From Pseudomonas fluorescens NCIMB 11764 (GTDB taxonomy: Bacteria; Pseudomonadota; Gammaproteobacteria; Pseudomonadales; Pseudomonadaceae), in the NCBI RefSeq assembly GCF_000293885.2, contig NZ_CP010945.1:1756001-1820000 (forward strand): a stretch of DNA of 64,000 nucleotides, in the 5' to 3' direction. Of the stretch, positions 47,377-56,080 are shown piece by piece. How positions within the stretch are numbered: the first letter of the stretch is position 1; every line of letters starts with the position of its first letter. The translations under genes and the position numbers were made by a program. The notes under the pieces are model-generated. The model saw only the letters and a program-made list of their open reading frames with translations. It ran no database searches and was not told where the DNA came from.

Positions 47377-49863
47377 ATGCCTGACCTGCTAGACCGCTAC
47401 CCGCTGACGGCGGGCACTTATCACGAACTGCTCGACAACAGCGGCGCGGTGCGTTTGCACTGGCGTCGGCTGTTCGACCAGTTGCAACGCAGTACGCCCG
47501 CGCAGCTGGTGCAGCGTCAGGCACTGCTGACCCGGCAGATCCAGGAAAACGGCGTGACCTACAACGTCTACGCCGATCCCAAGGGCGCGGATCGACCGTG
47601 GGAGCTGGACCTGCTGCCGCATGTGATCGCCGCGGATGAGTGGGCGCTGTTGTCAGCCGGGATCGCACAGCGGGCGCGTCTGTTGAATGCCGTCCTGGCG
47701 GATTTATACGGGCCGCAGCGGCTGATCGCTGAAGGCTTGCTGCCGGCTGAACTGGTGTTCGGTCACAACAACTTCCTCTGGCCCTGTCAGGGCATCACGC
47801 CGCCCGACGGGGCCTTTCTGCATCTGTATGCCGTGGATCTGGCGCGCACGCCCGACGGGCGCTGGTGGGTCACGGCGGATCGGACTCAGGCACCGTCCGG
47901 CGCGGGTTACGCCCTGGAAAACCGCACGATCGTGTCCCGGGCCTTCCCCGAGTTGTACCGAGATTTGAAGGTGCAGCATCTGGCCGGGTTCTTCCGCACG
48001 CTGCAGGAAACCCTGGCCCGTCAGGCTCCGAGCGATGATGAAGCGCCGTTGGTGGTACTGCTGACACCGGGGCGTTTCAACGAAAGCTACTTCGAACATC
48101 TGTACTTGGCACGGCAGCTCGGTTATCCGCTGGTGGAGGGTGGCGACCTCACGGTGCGCGATGCCACGGTGTACCTGAAAACCCTGAGCGGCCTGCGTCG
48201 CGTCCACGCGATCATGCGTCGCCTCGACGACGACTTCTGCGATCCGCTGGAATTGCGCACCGACTCTGCGCTGGGCGTGCCGGGCCTGCTCGAAGCCGTG
48301 CGGCAGGGGCGAGTGCTGGTGGCCAACGCGCTGGGCAGCGGCGTTCTCGAGTCGCCAGGACTGTTGGGCTTTCTACCGAGGATCAATCAATTCCTGTTCG
48401 GCGAAGAGCTGATTCTGCCCTCCATCGCCACATGGTGGTGCGGCGAAGCGCCGGTGCTGGCCCAGGCATTGGAAAAGTTGCCGGAGCTGCTGATCAAACC
48501 GGCGTTTCCTTCGCAGAGTTTTGCGCCGGTATTTGGCCGTGACTTGAGTGAAAAACAGCGCCAGACCCTTGCTGAGCGCATGCAGGCGCGACCTTACGCC
48601 TATGTGGCGCAAGAGCTGGCGCAATTGTCGCAGGCGCCGATCTGGCAGGCTGAGGACGGTCAGTTACAGCCTCGGGCGATCGGCATGCGCATGTATGCGG
48701 TGGCCAGTCGCGATGGCTATCGGGTGCTGCCCGGTGGTTTGACCCGTGTGGCCGCCGAGGCCGATGCCGAAGTGGTGTCGATGCAACGTGGCGGCGCGAG
48801 CAAGGACACCTGGGTGCTGGGGGATCGGCCACCGAGCGGCGAGCAGTGGAAAGCCCAGCGCAGCATCGGCGTGCACGACCTGGTGCGGCGCGATCCGTAT
48901 CTGCCGTCCCGGGTCGTGGAAAACCTGTTCTGGTTCGGCCGCTACTGTGAACGCTGCGATGACAGCGCTCGGTTGCTGCGGATCATGCTGGCGCGCTACG
49001 TCGACGGCGATGACCCGCAAGCTCTGGAGGCGGCTGTCGAACTGGGCGAGCGGTTGATGTTGCTGCCCGATGAAGGCGAATTGCCTGAACGGCTACTGGC
49101 GGCGCTGCTCGGCGACGACTGGCCGTTCAGCCTGCGTTCCAACCTGCAGCGCTTGCAGTGGGCGGCTTCTCAGGTGCGCGGCAAGCTCTCGCGGGAAAAC
49201 TGGCAGGCGCTGGTGGAGTTGCAGCGCGAGGCAATCGAGCTGGAAACCGAAGAGCCGGATTTCGGCGAGTTGCTGGATTTCCTCAACCGTCTGGTGATGT
49301 CGCTGGCGGCGCTGTCGGGTTTTGCCCTCGACGACATGACCCGGGACGAAGGCTGGCGCTTCCTGATGATCGGCCGGCGGATCGAGCGCCTGCAATTTCT
49401 CAGCGGCAGCCTGGCGGCGTTCCTGCGCGGTAGTGGTGCCTTCGACCAGGCCGGACTTGAATGGCTGCTGGAACTGGGCAACAGCAGCATCACCTACCGC
49501 TCGCGGTATCTGGCGGTGGCGCAATTGATTCCGGTGCTGGACCTGTTGCTGCTCGATGAGCAGAACCCTCACGCCGTGTTGTTCCAGCTGAAACTGGTCA
49601 CTCGCACCCTCAAGCGGTTGAACGATGATTTTGCTGTGCCGCGCGAAGCGGGGCTGCCGCACTTGGTGGAACGGCTGGCGCGCTTCGATCTGGGGTGCCT
49701 GGAGAATTCGTTGTTCGGCGATGCCAGCGTTCGTGCCGCCATAGAGGGTCTGGCCGATCTGCTGCAAGAGATCGCTGACGCCAGCGGACAAGTGTCGGAT
49801 CGTCTGGCGTTGCGCCATTTCGCCCATGTCGATGATGTCAGCCAGCGCACGGTGTCCGTCTGA
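47377..49863 (+). CDS. Circularly permuted ATP-grasp / alpha-E fusion protein
   Basis: An 828-residue protein with two parts. Residues ~1-480 form the circularly permuted ATP-grasp type 2 domain (YADPKGADRPWELDLLPHVI, PDGRWWVTADRTQAPSGAGYALENR, LLIKPAFPSQSFAPVFG). Residues ~505-815 form the helical alpha-E (DUF403) domain (SRVVENLFWFGRYCERCDDSARLLRIMLARY, WRFLMIGRRIERLQFLS). In many bacteria these are separate genes. Comparative genomics by Iyer, Aravind and colleagues predicts such proteins are amidoligases making unknown peptides. ATG 47377 gives MPDLLDRYPL; a TTG at 47356 is an alternative start. Overlaps the next gene by one base. Confidence 0.88.
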   Translation: MPDLLDRYPLTAGTYHELLDNSGAVRLHWRRLFDQLQRSTPAQLVQRQALLTRQIQENGVTYNVYADPKGADRPWELDLLPHVIAADEWALLSAGIAQRARLLNAVLADLYGPQRLIAEGLLPAELVFGHNNFLWPCQGITPPDGAFLHLYAVDLARTPDGRWWVTADRTQAPSGAGYALENRTIVSRAFPELYRDLKVQHLAGFFRTLQETLARQAPSDDEAPLVVLLTPGRFNESYFEHLYLARQLGYPLVEGGDLTVRDATVYLKTLSGLRRVHAIMRRLDDDFCDPLELRTDSALGVPGLLEAVRQGRVLVANALGSGVLESPGLLGFLPRINQFLFGEELILPSIATWWCGEAPVLAQALEKLPELLIKPAFPSQSFAPVFGRDLSEKQRQTLAERMQARPYAYVAQELAQLSQAPIWQAEDGQLQPRAIGMRMYAVASRDGYRVLPGGLTRVAAEADAEVVSMQRGGASKDTWVLGDRPPSGEQWKAQRSIGVHDLVRRDPYLPSRVVENLFWFGRYCERCDDSARLLRIMLARYVDGDDPQALEAAVELGERLMLLPDEGELPERLLAALLGDDWPFSLRSNLQRLQWAASQVRGKLSRENWQALVELQREAIELETEEPDFGELLDFLNRLVMSLAALSGFALDDMTRDEGWRFLMIGRRIERLQFLSGSLAAFLRGSGAFDQAGLEWLLELGNSSITYRSRYLAVAQLIPVLDLLLLDEQNPHAVLFQLKLVTRTLKRLNDDFAVPREAGLPHLVERLARFDLGCLENSLFGDASVRAAIEGLADLLQEIADASGQVSDRLALRHFAHVDDVSQRTVSV

Positions 49864-50753
49864 TGAGCGCCCGTTACCAGATTTTCCACGACACCCATTA
49901 TCACTACGACAGCCCGGTGTCCCTCGCCCAGCAATTGGCACACCTGTGGCCGCGATCGTGTGCCTGGCAGCGCTGCACCGAGCAGCAATTGCAGATCAGC
50001 CCCGATCCGACATCGCGCCGGGACGAGCTGGATGTGTTTGGCAACCCGCTGACCCGACTGGCATTCGAGCGGCCGCACGATGAACTATTGGTCAACGCCC
50101 GGCTCACCGTCGAAGTGATGTCTCGGCCAACGCTGGATTTCAATCAATCCCCGGCCTGGGAAGACACCCGCAACGCACTGACCTACAGCAGTCAGCCGCT
50201 TTCTCCTGAATTGCTGGAAGCTTGCCGTTACCGGTTCGAATCGCCCTATGTGCATCTGAAGCGCAACTTCGTCGAGTTCTCGGAAAGTTGTTTCCCCGCG
50301 GGCCGTCCGTTGTTGCTCGGCGTTCAGGCGCTGATGGAGAAAATCTTCAGCGAGTTCACCTTCGACGCCGAAGCGACGCAGGTGGCAACGCCACTGGTGG
50401 AAGTGCTGGAGCGCCGGCGCGGGGTTTGCCAGGACTTCGCTCACCTGATGCTCGCTTGCGTGCGTTCCCGCGGGTTGGCGGCTCGTTACATCAGCGGTTA
50501 CCTGCTGACTCAGCCACCGCCCGGCCAGCCACGGCTGATCGGTGCCGACGCCTCGCATGCCTGGGTTTCGGTTTTTTGCCCGATGCTGGGCTGGGTGGAT
50601 TTCGATCCGACCAACAATGTGCAGCCGGCGCTGGAACACATCACCCTGGCCTGGGGCCGGGATTTCTCCGATGTCTCGCCGTTGCGGGGGGTGATTCTGG
50701 GGGGCGGTAATCACGACCCGGAAGTCCGCGTCACCGTAATGCCACTGGAGTAA
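49863..50753 (+). CDS. Transglutaminase-like cysteine peptidase-fold protein
   Basis: A 296-residue cytoplasmic protein with an N-terminal beta domain (YQIFHDTHYHYDSPVSLAQQLAHLWPR) and a transglutaminase core. The putative triad is Cys189 (RGVCQDFAH), His232 (ASHAWVSV) and Asp248 (WVDFDPTNN), all present. Its start overlaps the stop of the ATP-grasp/alpha-E gene (TGATG), so the proteins are probably made in fixed ratio. It is the third member of the predicted peptide ligation/processing operon. A different substrate from the first transglutaminase domain is likely, but unproven. Confidence 0.88.
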   Translation: MSARYQIFHDTHYHYDSPVSLAQQLAHLWPRSCAWQRCTEQQLQISPDPTSRRDELDVFGNPLTRLAFERPHDELLVNARLTVEVMSRPTLDFNQSPAWEDTRNALTYSSQPLSPELLEACRYRFESPYVHLKRNFVEFSESCFPAGRPLLLGVQALMEKIFSEFTFDAEATQVATPLVEVLERRRGVCQDFAHLMLACVRSRGLAARYISGYLLTQPPPGQPRLIGADASHAWVSVFCPMLGWVDFDPTNNVQPALEHITLAWGRDFSDVSPLRGVILGGGNHDPEVRVTVMPLE

Positions 50754-50830
50754 CGCAGGGCCAGCAGCGTAACTGCTGACCCTGGACACAGATCCGGTGG
50801 GCCTGATCAGATCATCGGGCCCTGAGGGTC

Positions 50831-51022
50831 TCAGGCGTCGGGCGCCTGATCTTTCGGTGCTTCAACATCACTTTCTGCGGCCACTTCACCGTCTGTTTCC
50901 GGGTTCAGTGCGGCGGCTTCTTCTTCAGCTGTAGCTTTCTTGCGCTGAAGCTTTTCCTCTTTCTTCTGCTCCTTGGCCAAGTCTCTCTGACGTTTGGCGA
51001 AGGAATAATTAGGTTTAGCCAT
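50831..51022 (-). CDS. Small highly charged protein of unknown function
   Basis: A 63-residue protein: MAKPNYSFAKRQRDLAKEQK, then a Lys/Glu-rich helix to ~residue 36, then an acidic Glu/Asp/Ala/Pro tail. No membrane segment or known catalytic motif. The amphipathic basic helix could bind nucleic acid, which is speculation. The GATCGCC before the ATG has only a weak ribosome site (GAGGAT-like, 51027-51032). It is convergent with the transglutaminase operon. The frame extends upstream to 51115 without support. Confidence 0.65.
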   Translation of the reverse strand: MAKPNYSFAKRQRDLAKEQKKEEKLQRKKATAEEEAAALNPETDGEVAAESDVEAPKDQAPDA

Positions 51023-51090
51023 GGGCGATCCTCTGGGGTCGAAGGTGAGGTTGAGCGGCGCATATTCTGCCCTGTATCGGTGCCGAGCCG

Positions 51091-51678
51091 TTAGCTGGGT
51101 TTTTGCTCTGTCCACTTTGGCACCACGGTCGGCTGCCAGGCATCCAGGGCATCGAGCAGGGTTTGCGGCGATTCGCTCAGTTGCAGCATGTCACGGTGCG
51201 CTTCGCGAACGAAGCCTTCGCCGACGATATGATCAAGAAAACCAGTCAATTTGCTGTAGAAGCCGTTCACTTCCAGCAGACCCAGTGGTTTGCCGTGGTA
51301 GCCGAGCTGGCCCCACGTCCAGACTTCGAACAGTTCCTCCAGAGTGCCCAGGCCGCCGGGCAATGCGATAAATGCGTCGCTGAGCTCAGCCATCCGCGCC
51401 TTTCGCGCATGCATGCCGTCGACCACTTCGAGGCGAGTCAGGCCGCTGTGGCCGATTTCCTTGTCCTTGAGGCTTTGCGGGATGATCCCGATCACTTCAC
51501 CGCCGGCTGCCAGTGCAGCATCGGCCACAATCCCCATCAACCCCACGGCGCCGCCGCCATAGACCAGGGTCAACCTGCGCTCGGCCAATGCTCGCCCCAG
51601 GGCGACAGCCGCTTCACGATAAGCCGGGTTGGTGCCGGTGCTGGCACCGCAAAATACACAAACGGATGCTAAAGACAT
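51091..51678 (-). CDS. LOG-family nucleotide 5'-monophosphate phosphoribohydrolase
   Basis: A 195-residue Rossmann-like protein of the TIGR00730/LOG family with the signature [20 protein letters not shown], and CVFCGASTG and [18 protein letters not shown] near the N terminus. Relatives cleave cytokinin riboside monophosphates or AMP to free base and ribose 5-phosphate. The actual substrate here is unknown. The ATG at 51678 gives [13 protein letters not shown]; an upstream ATG at 51705 would add nine residues. Confidence 0.88.
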   Translation of the reverse strand: MSLASVCVFCGASTGTNPAYREAAVALGRALAERRLTLVYGGGAVGLMGIVADAALAAGGEVIGIIPQSLKDKEIGHSGLTRLEVVDGMHARKARMAELSDAFIALPGGLGTLEELFEVWTWGQLGYHGKPLGLLEVNGFYSKLTGFLDHIVGEGFVREAHRDMLQLSESPQTLLDALDAWQPTVVPKWTEQKPS

Positions 51679-51737
51679 GCCTTGCTCCAGGGTCAGGATG
51701 GCCACAGAGTAAAGGCTGAGGCGCTGCGCTCCAAGGT

Positions 51738-51827
51738 CTAAACTTCGCGTTGGGACGTTTCACAGGTACCACTGGCGCCACAGGCATAAGCGGCGAGCAA
51801 ACTGCACAAAAAGCTGTTGATCGACAT
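51738..51827 (-). CDS. Candidate 29-residue small protein
   Basis: A complete short frame, ATG at 51827 to TAG, with GGAG 8 bases upstream. It encodes [20 protein letters not shown], then a short polar tail ending QREV. It contains a hydrophobic segment and three cysteines. It lies divergently from azu and 59 bases before the LOG-family gene on the same strand. Its reality rests on the ribosome site and composition; conservation across strains is untested. Confidence 0.4.
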   Translation of the reverse strand: MSINSFLCSLLAAYACGASGTCETSQREV

Positions 51828-51922
51828 GACAGACGCTCCATATTGGTGATGACGACCTGATGATAGGGCCGCCCTGGACGTCTGGCTGGTAGATTATTTG
51901 GATAGGTGTCATAGCTCTAAAG

Positions 51923-51932
51923 TTGTATACAA
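51923..51932 (+). promoter_or_regulatory. Palindrome TTGTATACAA upstream of azu
   Basis: A perfect 10-base palindrome 91 bases before the azu start, resembling operators of some GntR-type regulators. No regulator can be assigned. Confidence 0.25.
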
Positions 51933-51935
51933 TTT

Positions 51936-51949
51936 TTGATTCAGGTCAT
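51936..51949 (+). promoter_or_regulatory. Possible Anr (Fnr-type) half-conserved site upstream of azu
   Basis: TTGATTCAGGTCAT compares with TTGAT-N4-ATCAA: the left half is perfect, the right half matches 3 of 5. azu is Anr-controlled in P. aeruginosa, which is why the site is reported. Confidence 0.35.
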
Positions 51950-52022
51950 AGGAACTTGCGAAGTTTTCAGGCAGTCTTCTGTCCATTCGCACTTTTGTTT
52001 ACCCCCGCCTTGGAGATTCACC

Positions 52023-52469
52023 ATGTTTGCCAAACTTGTTGCGGTATCCCTGCTGACACTGGCCAGCAGTCAATTGATGGCTGCCGAGTGCAAGACGACC
52101 ATCGACTCCACCGACCAAATGTCCTTCAACACCAAGGCCATTGAAATCGACAAAAGCTGCAAGACCTTCACCGTTGAACTGACCCACTCCGGCAGCCTGC
52201 CGAAAAATGTGATGGGTCATAACTGGGTGCTGAGCAAAGAGGCTGACATGCAGCCGATCGCCACTGACGGCCTGGCTGCCGGTATCGACAAGAACTATCT
52301 GAAGGAAGGTGATGCGCGCGTTATCGCCCACACCAAAATCATCGGTGCCAAGGAAACCGACTCGGTGACCTTCGACGTGTCGAAGCTTGATGCTGCCGAG
52401 AAATACGGCTTCTTCTGCTCGTTCCCGGGCCACATTTCGATGATGAAAGGCACGGTTACGCTGAAGTAA
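52023..52469 (+). CDS. azu: Azurin, periplasmic blue copper protein
   Basis: A 148-residue precursor with a 20-residue signal peptide (..[12 protein letters not shown]). The type 1 copper ligands are all present: His66, Cys132, His137 and axial Met141 in precursor numbering, equal to mature His46, Cys112, His117 and Met121. The Cys3-Cys26 disulfide pair is also present. It shuttles electrons in the periplasm, for example to nitrite reductase or peroxidase. Followed by a strong terminator; upstream dyads are listed separately. Confidence 0.97.
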   Translation: MFAKLVAVSLLTLASSQLMAAECKTTIDSTDQMSFNTKAIEIDKSCKTFTVELTHSGSLPKNVMGHNWVLSKEADMQPIATDGLAAGIDKNYLKEGDARVIAHTKIIGAKETDSVTFDVSKLDAAEKYGFFCSFPGHISMMKGTVTLK

Positions 52470-52484
52470 GCGAATCGGGTTCAT

Positions 52485-52516
52485 AAAAAAAGCGTCCTGC
52501 GAGGGACGCTTTTTTT
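52485..52516 (+). terminator. Terminator of azu
   Basis: AAAAAAAGCGTCC / GGGACGCTTTTTT with a short loop, 15 bases after the stop codon. Confidence 0.88.
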
Positions 52517-52544
52517 GTGCCTGACATTTGACCGAGTCATCGTT

Positions 52545-52622
52545 CATCGCTAGCAGGCTAGCTCCCACACTGGATCTGCGACACTCCGCAAGTCCCCTGT
52601 GGGAGCTAGCCTGCTAGCGATG
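52545..52622. repeat. REP doublet, family A variant
   Basis: CATCGCTAGCAGGCTAGCTC and its exact inverted copy GAGCTAGCCTGCTAGCGATG. The arms contain paired changes relative to the copy at 575-657 (CTAG for CCAG). Between convergent azu and nadE. Confidence 0.88.
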
Positions 52623-52647
52623 TGGTCGGTTCAGGCGCCGCCCTTGC

Positions 52648-53475
52648 TTATGGTGCAAACGGCATCACGCGCTTGTGGTGGGTCTTTTTGTACGTATCGC
52701 AGATGATCTTGAACGCTTCCTCACGCACCGGCTCACCGTGCAGGAACGCATCGATCTCGGCATACGTCACGCCGTGGGACGCTTCGTCCGGCTTACCCGG
52801 CGACAGGTCTTCCAGGTCGGCAGTCGGGACTTTCTCCACCAGTGCTTCTGGCGCACCGAAACTGCGGGCAATGGCCCGGACCTGGTTTTTCACCAGGCCG
52901 CTCAACGGGGCCAGGTCGCAAGCACCGTCACCGAACTTGGTGAAGAACCCCATCACCGCTTCTGCCGCGTGGTCGGTGCCGATCACCAGGCCATGGGCCG
53001 CGCCAGCGATGGTGTACTGGGCGACCATGCGCATCCGCGCCTTGGTGTTGCCGAGGACGAAATCCACTGACACCGCGTGCTTGCCTTCGAAGGCTGCCAC
53101 TTCATTGGCCAGGGATTTGACTGCCGGGCCGATGTTCACGGTGTGACGCTCGTCCGGCTTGATGAAATCCACCGAAGCCTGGGCGTCGTGTTCATCGAAC
53201 TGGGTTTCATACGGCAGGCGCACGGCGATGAACTTGTAGTTGTCATCACCGGTGCGGGTGCGCAGTTCACGCATGGCGCGCTGGGCCAGCAGGCCGGCGG
53301 TCAGGGAATCGACCCCGCCGCTGATGCCGAGCACCAGGGTCTTGAGCCCGGAATTGACCAGGCAATCCTGGATGAAGGTAATGCGCCGGGCGATTTCCGC
53401 CTCGAGGGCGGCCTTGTCGGCGAATGGCGGTTGAACCTTGAGCTGCTCAGCAATCTCACGCTGTACGGCTTGCAT
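52648..53475 (-). CDS. nadE: Ammonia-dependent NAD synthetase
   Basis: A 275-residue enzyme for the last step of NAD synthesis (deamido-NAD plus ammonia). PP-loop motif [17 protein letters not shown] near residue 48; [39 protein letters not shown] follows in family order. It lacks the glutaminase domain, so it uses free ammonia. Starts 4 bases after pncB and is certainly co-transcribed. Confidence 0.95.
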   Translation of the reverse strand: MQAVQREIAEQLKVQPPFADKAALEAEIARRITFIQDCLVNSGLKTLVLGISGGVDSLTAGLLAQRAMRELRTRTGDDNYKFIAVRLPYETQFDEHDAQASVDFIKPDERHTVNIGPAVKSLANEVAAFEGKHAVSVDFVLGNTKARMRMVAQYTIAGAAHGLVIGTDHAAEAVMGFFTKFGDGACDLAPLSGLVKNQVRAIARSFGAPEALVEKVPTADLEDLSPGKPDEASHGVTYAEIDAFLHGEPVREEAFKIICDTYKKTHHKRVMPFAP

Positions 53476-53479
53476 GAAT

Positions 53480-54706
53480 TCACTCCTTGCTTGGTGTGCT
53501 GGAAAGGGCGGCAGGAACTTTGAAAACGTGTCGCAAGTAGGCGACGAAATTCGGGTCTTTGCAGTGAGTCTTGCCAGGCTCGTCGGAGATCTTTGCCACC
53601 GGTTGGCCATTGCAGGCCGCCATTTTAAGCACGATGCTCATCGGTTCAACACCTGGAATATCGCACGTCAGGTTGGTGCCGATGCCGAAGCTGACATTGA
53701 TCCGACCGCGTAATGCGCGAAATATTTCCAGCGCCTTGGGCAGCGTCAGACTGTCGGAGAACGTCAGGGTCTTGCTCATCGGGTCGATGCCCAGCTTTTG
53801 ATAGTGGGCGATCGCCTTTTCTGCCCAGATCACCGGATCCCCGGAGTCATGGCGCAGGCCGTCGAAGAGTTTGGCAAAGTACAGGTCGAAATCGTTGAGG
53901 AAGGCATCCATGGTGATGCAGTCAGTCAAGGCGATCCCCAGCAGGCCGCGGTATTCGCGGACCCAGCAATCGAGGGCGGCAATCTGGCTGTCGATCAGTC
54001 GCGGACCGAGTTGCTGGTGGGCCATGATCCATTCGTGGGCCATGGTGCCCAGCGGTTTCATGTCCAGTTCCCGGGACAAATGCACGTTGCTGGTGCCGAC
54101 GAAACGTCCGGGGAAATCGTGCTTGAGCACGTTCACCACTTCTTCCTGCACACGGTACGAAAAGCGACGGCGGGTGCCGAAATCGGCTACTTGCAATTCC
54201 GACAATTCGTCGCTGCTGGCGTTGGCGGTCAGCCAGTCGAACTTGCGATAAAGTTGCTCGCGCGCTTGCTCCAGAACGATGTCCCGGTAGCGATAGCGGT
54301 TGCGCACTTCGCTGACGATGGACAGCAGCGGGACTTCAAAAAGAATCACATGCAGCCAGGGCCCGCGCAGGCGGATAAACAGCTCGCCGTTTTCGATGCC
54401 GGTGTGGACGTAGCGCAGGTTGAAGCGGAACAAGCCGAGGAAGCGCAGGAAATCCGGCTTCATGAAGCTGATGCGCTCCATGAAACTCAACTGGTCGGCG
54501 CTCAGGTTCAACTCGGCGAGGCGCTCGATCTGAAAGCGGATTTCCGCCAGGTACGGGCGCAGGTCTTCACTGTTGCGGCAACGGAACTCCCATTCGACGT
54601 CCACGTTCGGGTAGTTGTGCAGCACCGCCTGCATCATCGTCAGTTTGTAGAAGTCGGTGTCGAGCAGGTTCTGCACGATGCGATCGGCAAACACACTCTC
54701 GCTCAT
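53480..54706 (-). CDS. pncB: Nicotinate phosphoribosyltransferase
   Basis: A 408-residue enzyme for salvage of nicotinate to its mononucleotide. Family stretches [60 protein letters not shown] (with the autophosphorylated histidine region) and [11 protein letters not shown] are intact. First gene of the pncB-nadE pair; together they convert nicotinate to NAD with NadD. The ATG at 54706 is the natural family start; a longer frame upstream has no support. Confidence 0.95.
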   Translation of the reverse strand: MSESVFADRIVQNLLDTDFYKLTMMQAVLHNYPNVDVEWEFRCRNSEDLRPYLAEIRFQIERLAELNLSADQLSFMERISFMKPDFLRFLGLFRFNLRYVHTGIENGELFIRLRGPWLHVILFEVPLLSIVSEVRNRYRYRDIVLEQAREQLYRKFDWLTANASSDELSELQVADFGTRRRFSYRVQEEVVNVLKHDFPGRFVGTSNVHLSRELDMKPLGTMAHEWIMAHQQLGPRLIDSQIAALDCWVREYRGLLGIALTDCITMDAFLNDFDLYFAKLFDGLRHDSGDPVIWAEKAIAHYQKLGIDPMSKTLTFSDSLTLPKALEIFRALRGRINVSFGIGTNLTCDIPGVEPMSIVLKMAACNGQPVAKISDEPGKTHCKDPNFVAYLRHVFKVPAALSSTPSKE

Positions 54707-54829
54707 AACGGGGTTCTCCAGGCTGGCCGCGGCCCGTGGCAGTGGCGTTGCAGCTGTTTCAATGAATGGGGCTAGTGGCGCATATCCGCGCGGGGTATTG
54801 CCAGCGATTTTTGCATCGCAGCAGATCCC

Positions 54830-54959
54830 TGTGGCGAGGGAGCTTGCTCCCGCTCGGTTGCGCAGCAGCCGCAAAACGGTAAACGCAGCTTTTCAGTTTG
54901 AACGTAGCGGCTGTAGGGGGGCGCTTCGCACCCCAGCGGGAGCAAGCTCCCTCGCCACA
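54830..54959. repeat. REP doublet, family B
   Basis: TGTGGCGAGGGAGCTTGCTC and inverted copy GAGCAAGCTCCCTCGCCACA, with an inner GGGTGCGAAGCG-type pair on the minus strand. Between pncB and the LysR gene. Confidence 0.9.
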
Positions 54960-54993
54960 GTGATGGTGCTTTGCCACAGGTCTTGGTGAAGCC

Positions 54994-55905
54994 TTAAGTT
55001 TGCGGTACTTCCGGGCTATCAATCTGCTCCAGCATCCACTTCACAAAGTCCCGCACCTTGGGCACTTCCGCCGAATGTTCCGGGTACGCCAGGTAATAGG
55101 CGTCGGAACTGGGCATCGCGTGCTGCCAGGGTATGACCAGTTTGCCGTCGGCCAACTCCTCTTCCACCAGAAACCGCGGCAACAGCGCCACGCCACAGCC
55201 GACCTGCGCGGCGCGGATGCACATGTAGAAGGTCTCGAAGCGCGGCCCGTGGTAGCTGTGTTCGGTGTGGTAACCCTGACTGTCGAACCAGTCGTGCCAA
55301 GCCTGCGGACGGGAGGCGTTTTGCAGCAGGACCAGGTCGGTGAGTTGGGTGGGATCAGTGAACGGTGTCGCCGGCAGGCTACCCGGTGCACACACGGGAA
55401 CAAGCTCTTCGCCGAACAGCTTCAGGCATTCGGTACGGGGGCGTGAGCCCTGGCCGAAATAGAACGCCAGATCGCTGCGACCTTGCAGCAGGTCATCGGC
55501 TTCCTGCTCGCTGCACAGGTCCAGGTGGATCGATGGGTGACGCAGGCGCCAGCCTTTCAGGCGGGGCACCAGCCAGCGGGCGCCGAAGGTCGGAGGGGTC
55601 GAGACGCGCAGGACTTCGGTTTCCCCGCCGTAGGAACGCAGGTAGTGGGTCGACATCTCGACTTGCGTGAGGATTTTTCGTACCTCAACCAGGTACAAAT
55701 CACCGGCCGGGGTCATTTGCAGGCGTCGACGCACCCGGCGAAACAACAGGTGTTGCAACAATTCTTCCAGTTGCGCGACCTGTTTGCTGACCGCGCTCTG
55801 GGTCAGGTTCAGCTCTTCGGCCGCCCGTGTGAAGCTCAAATGCCGGGTCACGGCCTCGAAACACTGCAATGCGGTGATCGACGGCAGGTAACGTTTATTC
55901 AGCAT
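54994..55905 (-). CDS. LysR-type regulator (GcvA-like), divergent from amaB
   Basis: A 303-residue regulator. Winged helix-turn-helix at ~1-65 (FTRAAEELNLTQSAVSKQVAQLEELL) and a periplasmic-binding-protein-like effector domain at ~95-295. The GcvA-type family look comes from LPSITALQCFEAVTRHLSFTRAAEEL. It is divergently transcribed from amaB with a 175-base gap. A LysR gene holds the same position in P. putida, so control of lysine/pipecolate catabolism is inferred. The ATG at 55905 is chosen; the frame extends upstream but covers the intergenic region. Confidence 0.85.
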   Translation of the reverse strand: MLNKRYLPSITALQCFEAVTRHLSFTRAAEELNLTQSAVSKQVAQLEELLQHLLFRRVRRRLQMTPAGDLYLVEVRKILTQVEMSTHYLRSYGGETEVLRVSTPPTFGARWLVPRLKGWRLRHPSIHLDLCSEQEADDLLQGRSDLAFYFGQGSRPRTECLKLFGEELVPVCAPGSLPATPFTDPTQLTDLVLLQNASRPQAWHDWFDSQGYHTEHSYHGPRFETFYMCIRAAQVGCGVALLPRFLVEEELADGKLVIPWQHAMPSSDAYYLAYPEHSAEVPKVRDFVKWMLEQIDSPEVPQT

Positions 55906-56080
55906 GGGGTTGTCCTTTTTCTTGTTTCTTTCTGACCAGCAATTCGCAGCATGAATAAACGGAATGATATCTCTCTTAAAGGTCGTTTGTTGGGTAACCT
56001 CCGGCAAGCTAAAACTACAGGTCTGATCAGTCGTGATTTTCCGGCTGCATGTTTTGTGTTTTTTGCTCGAGGAGTGACCC

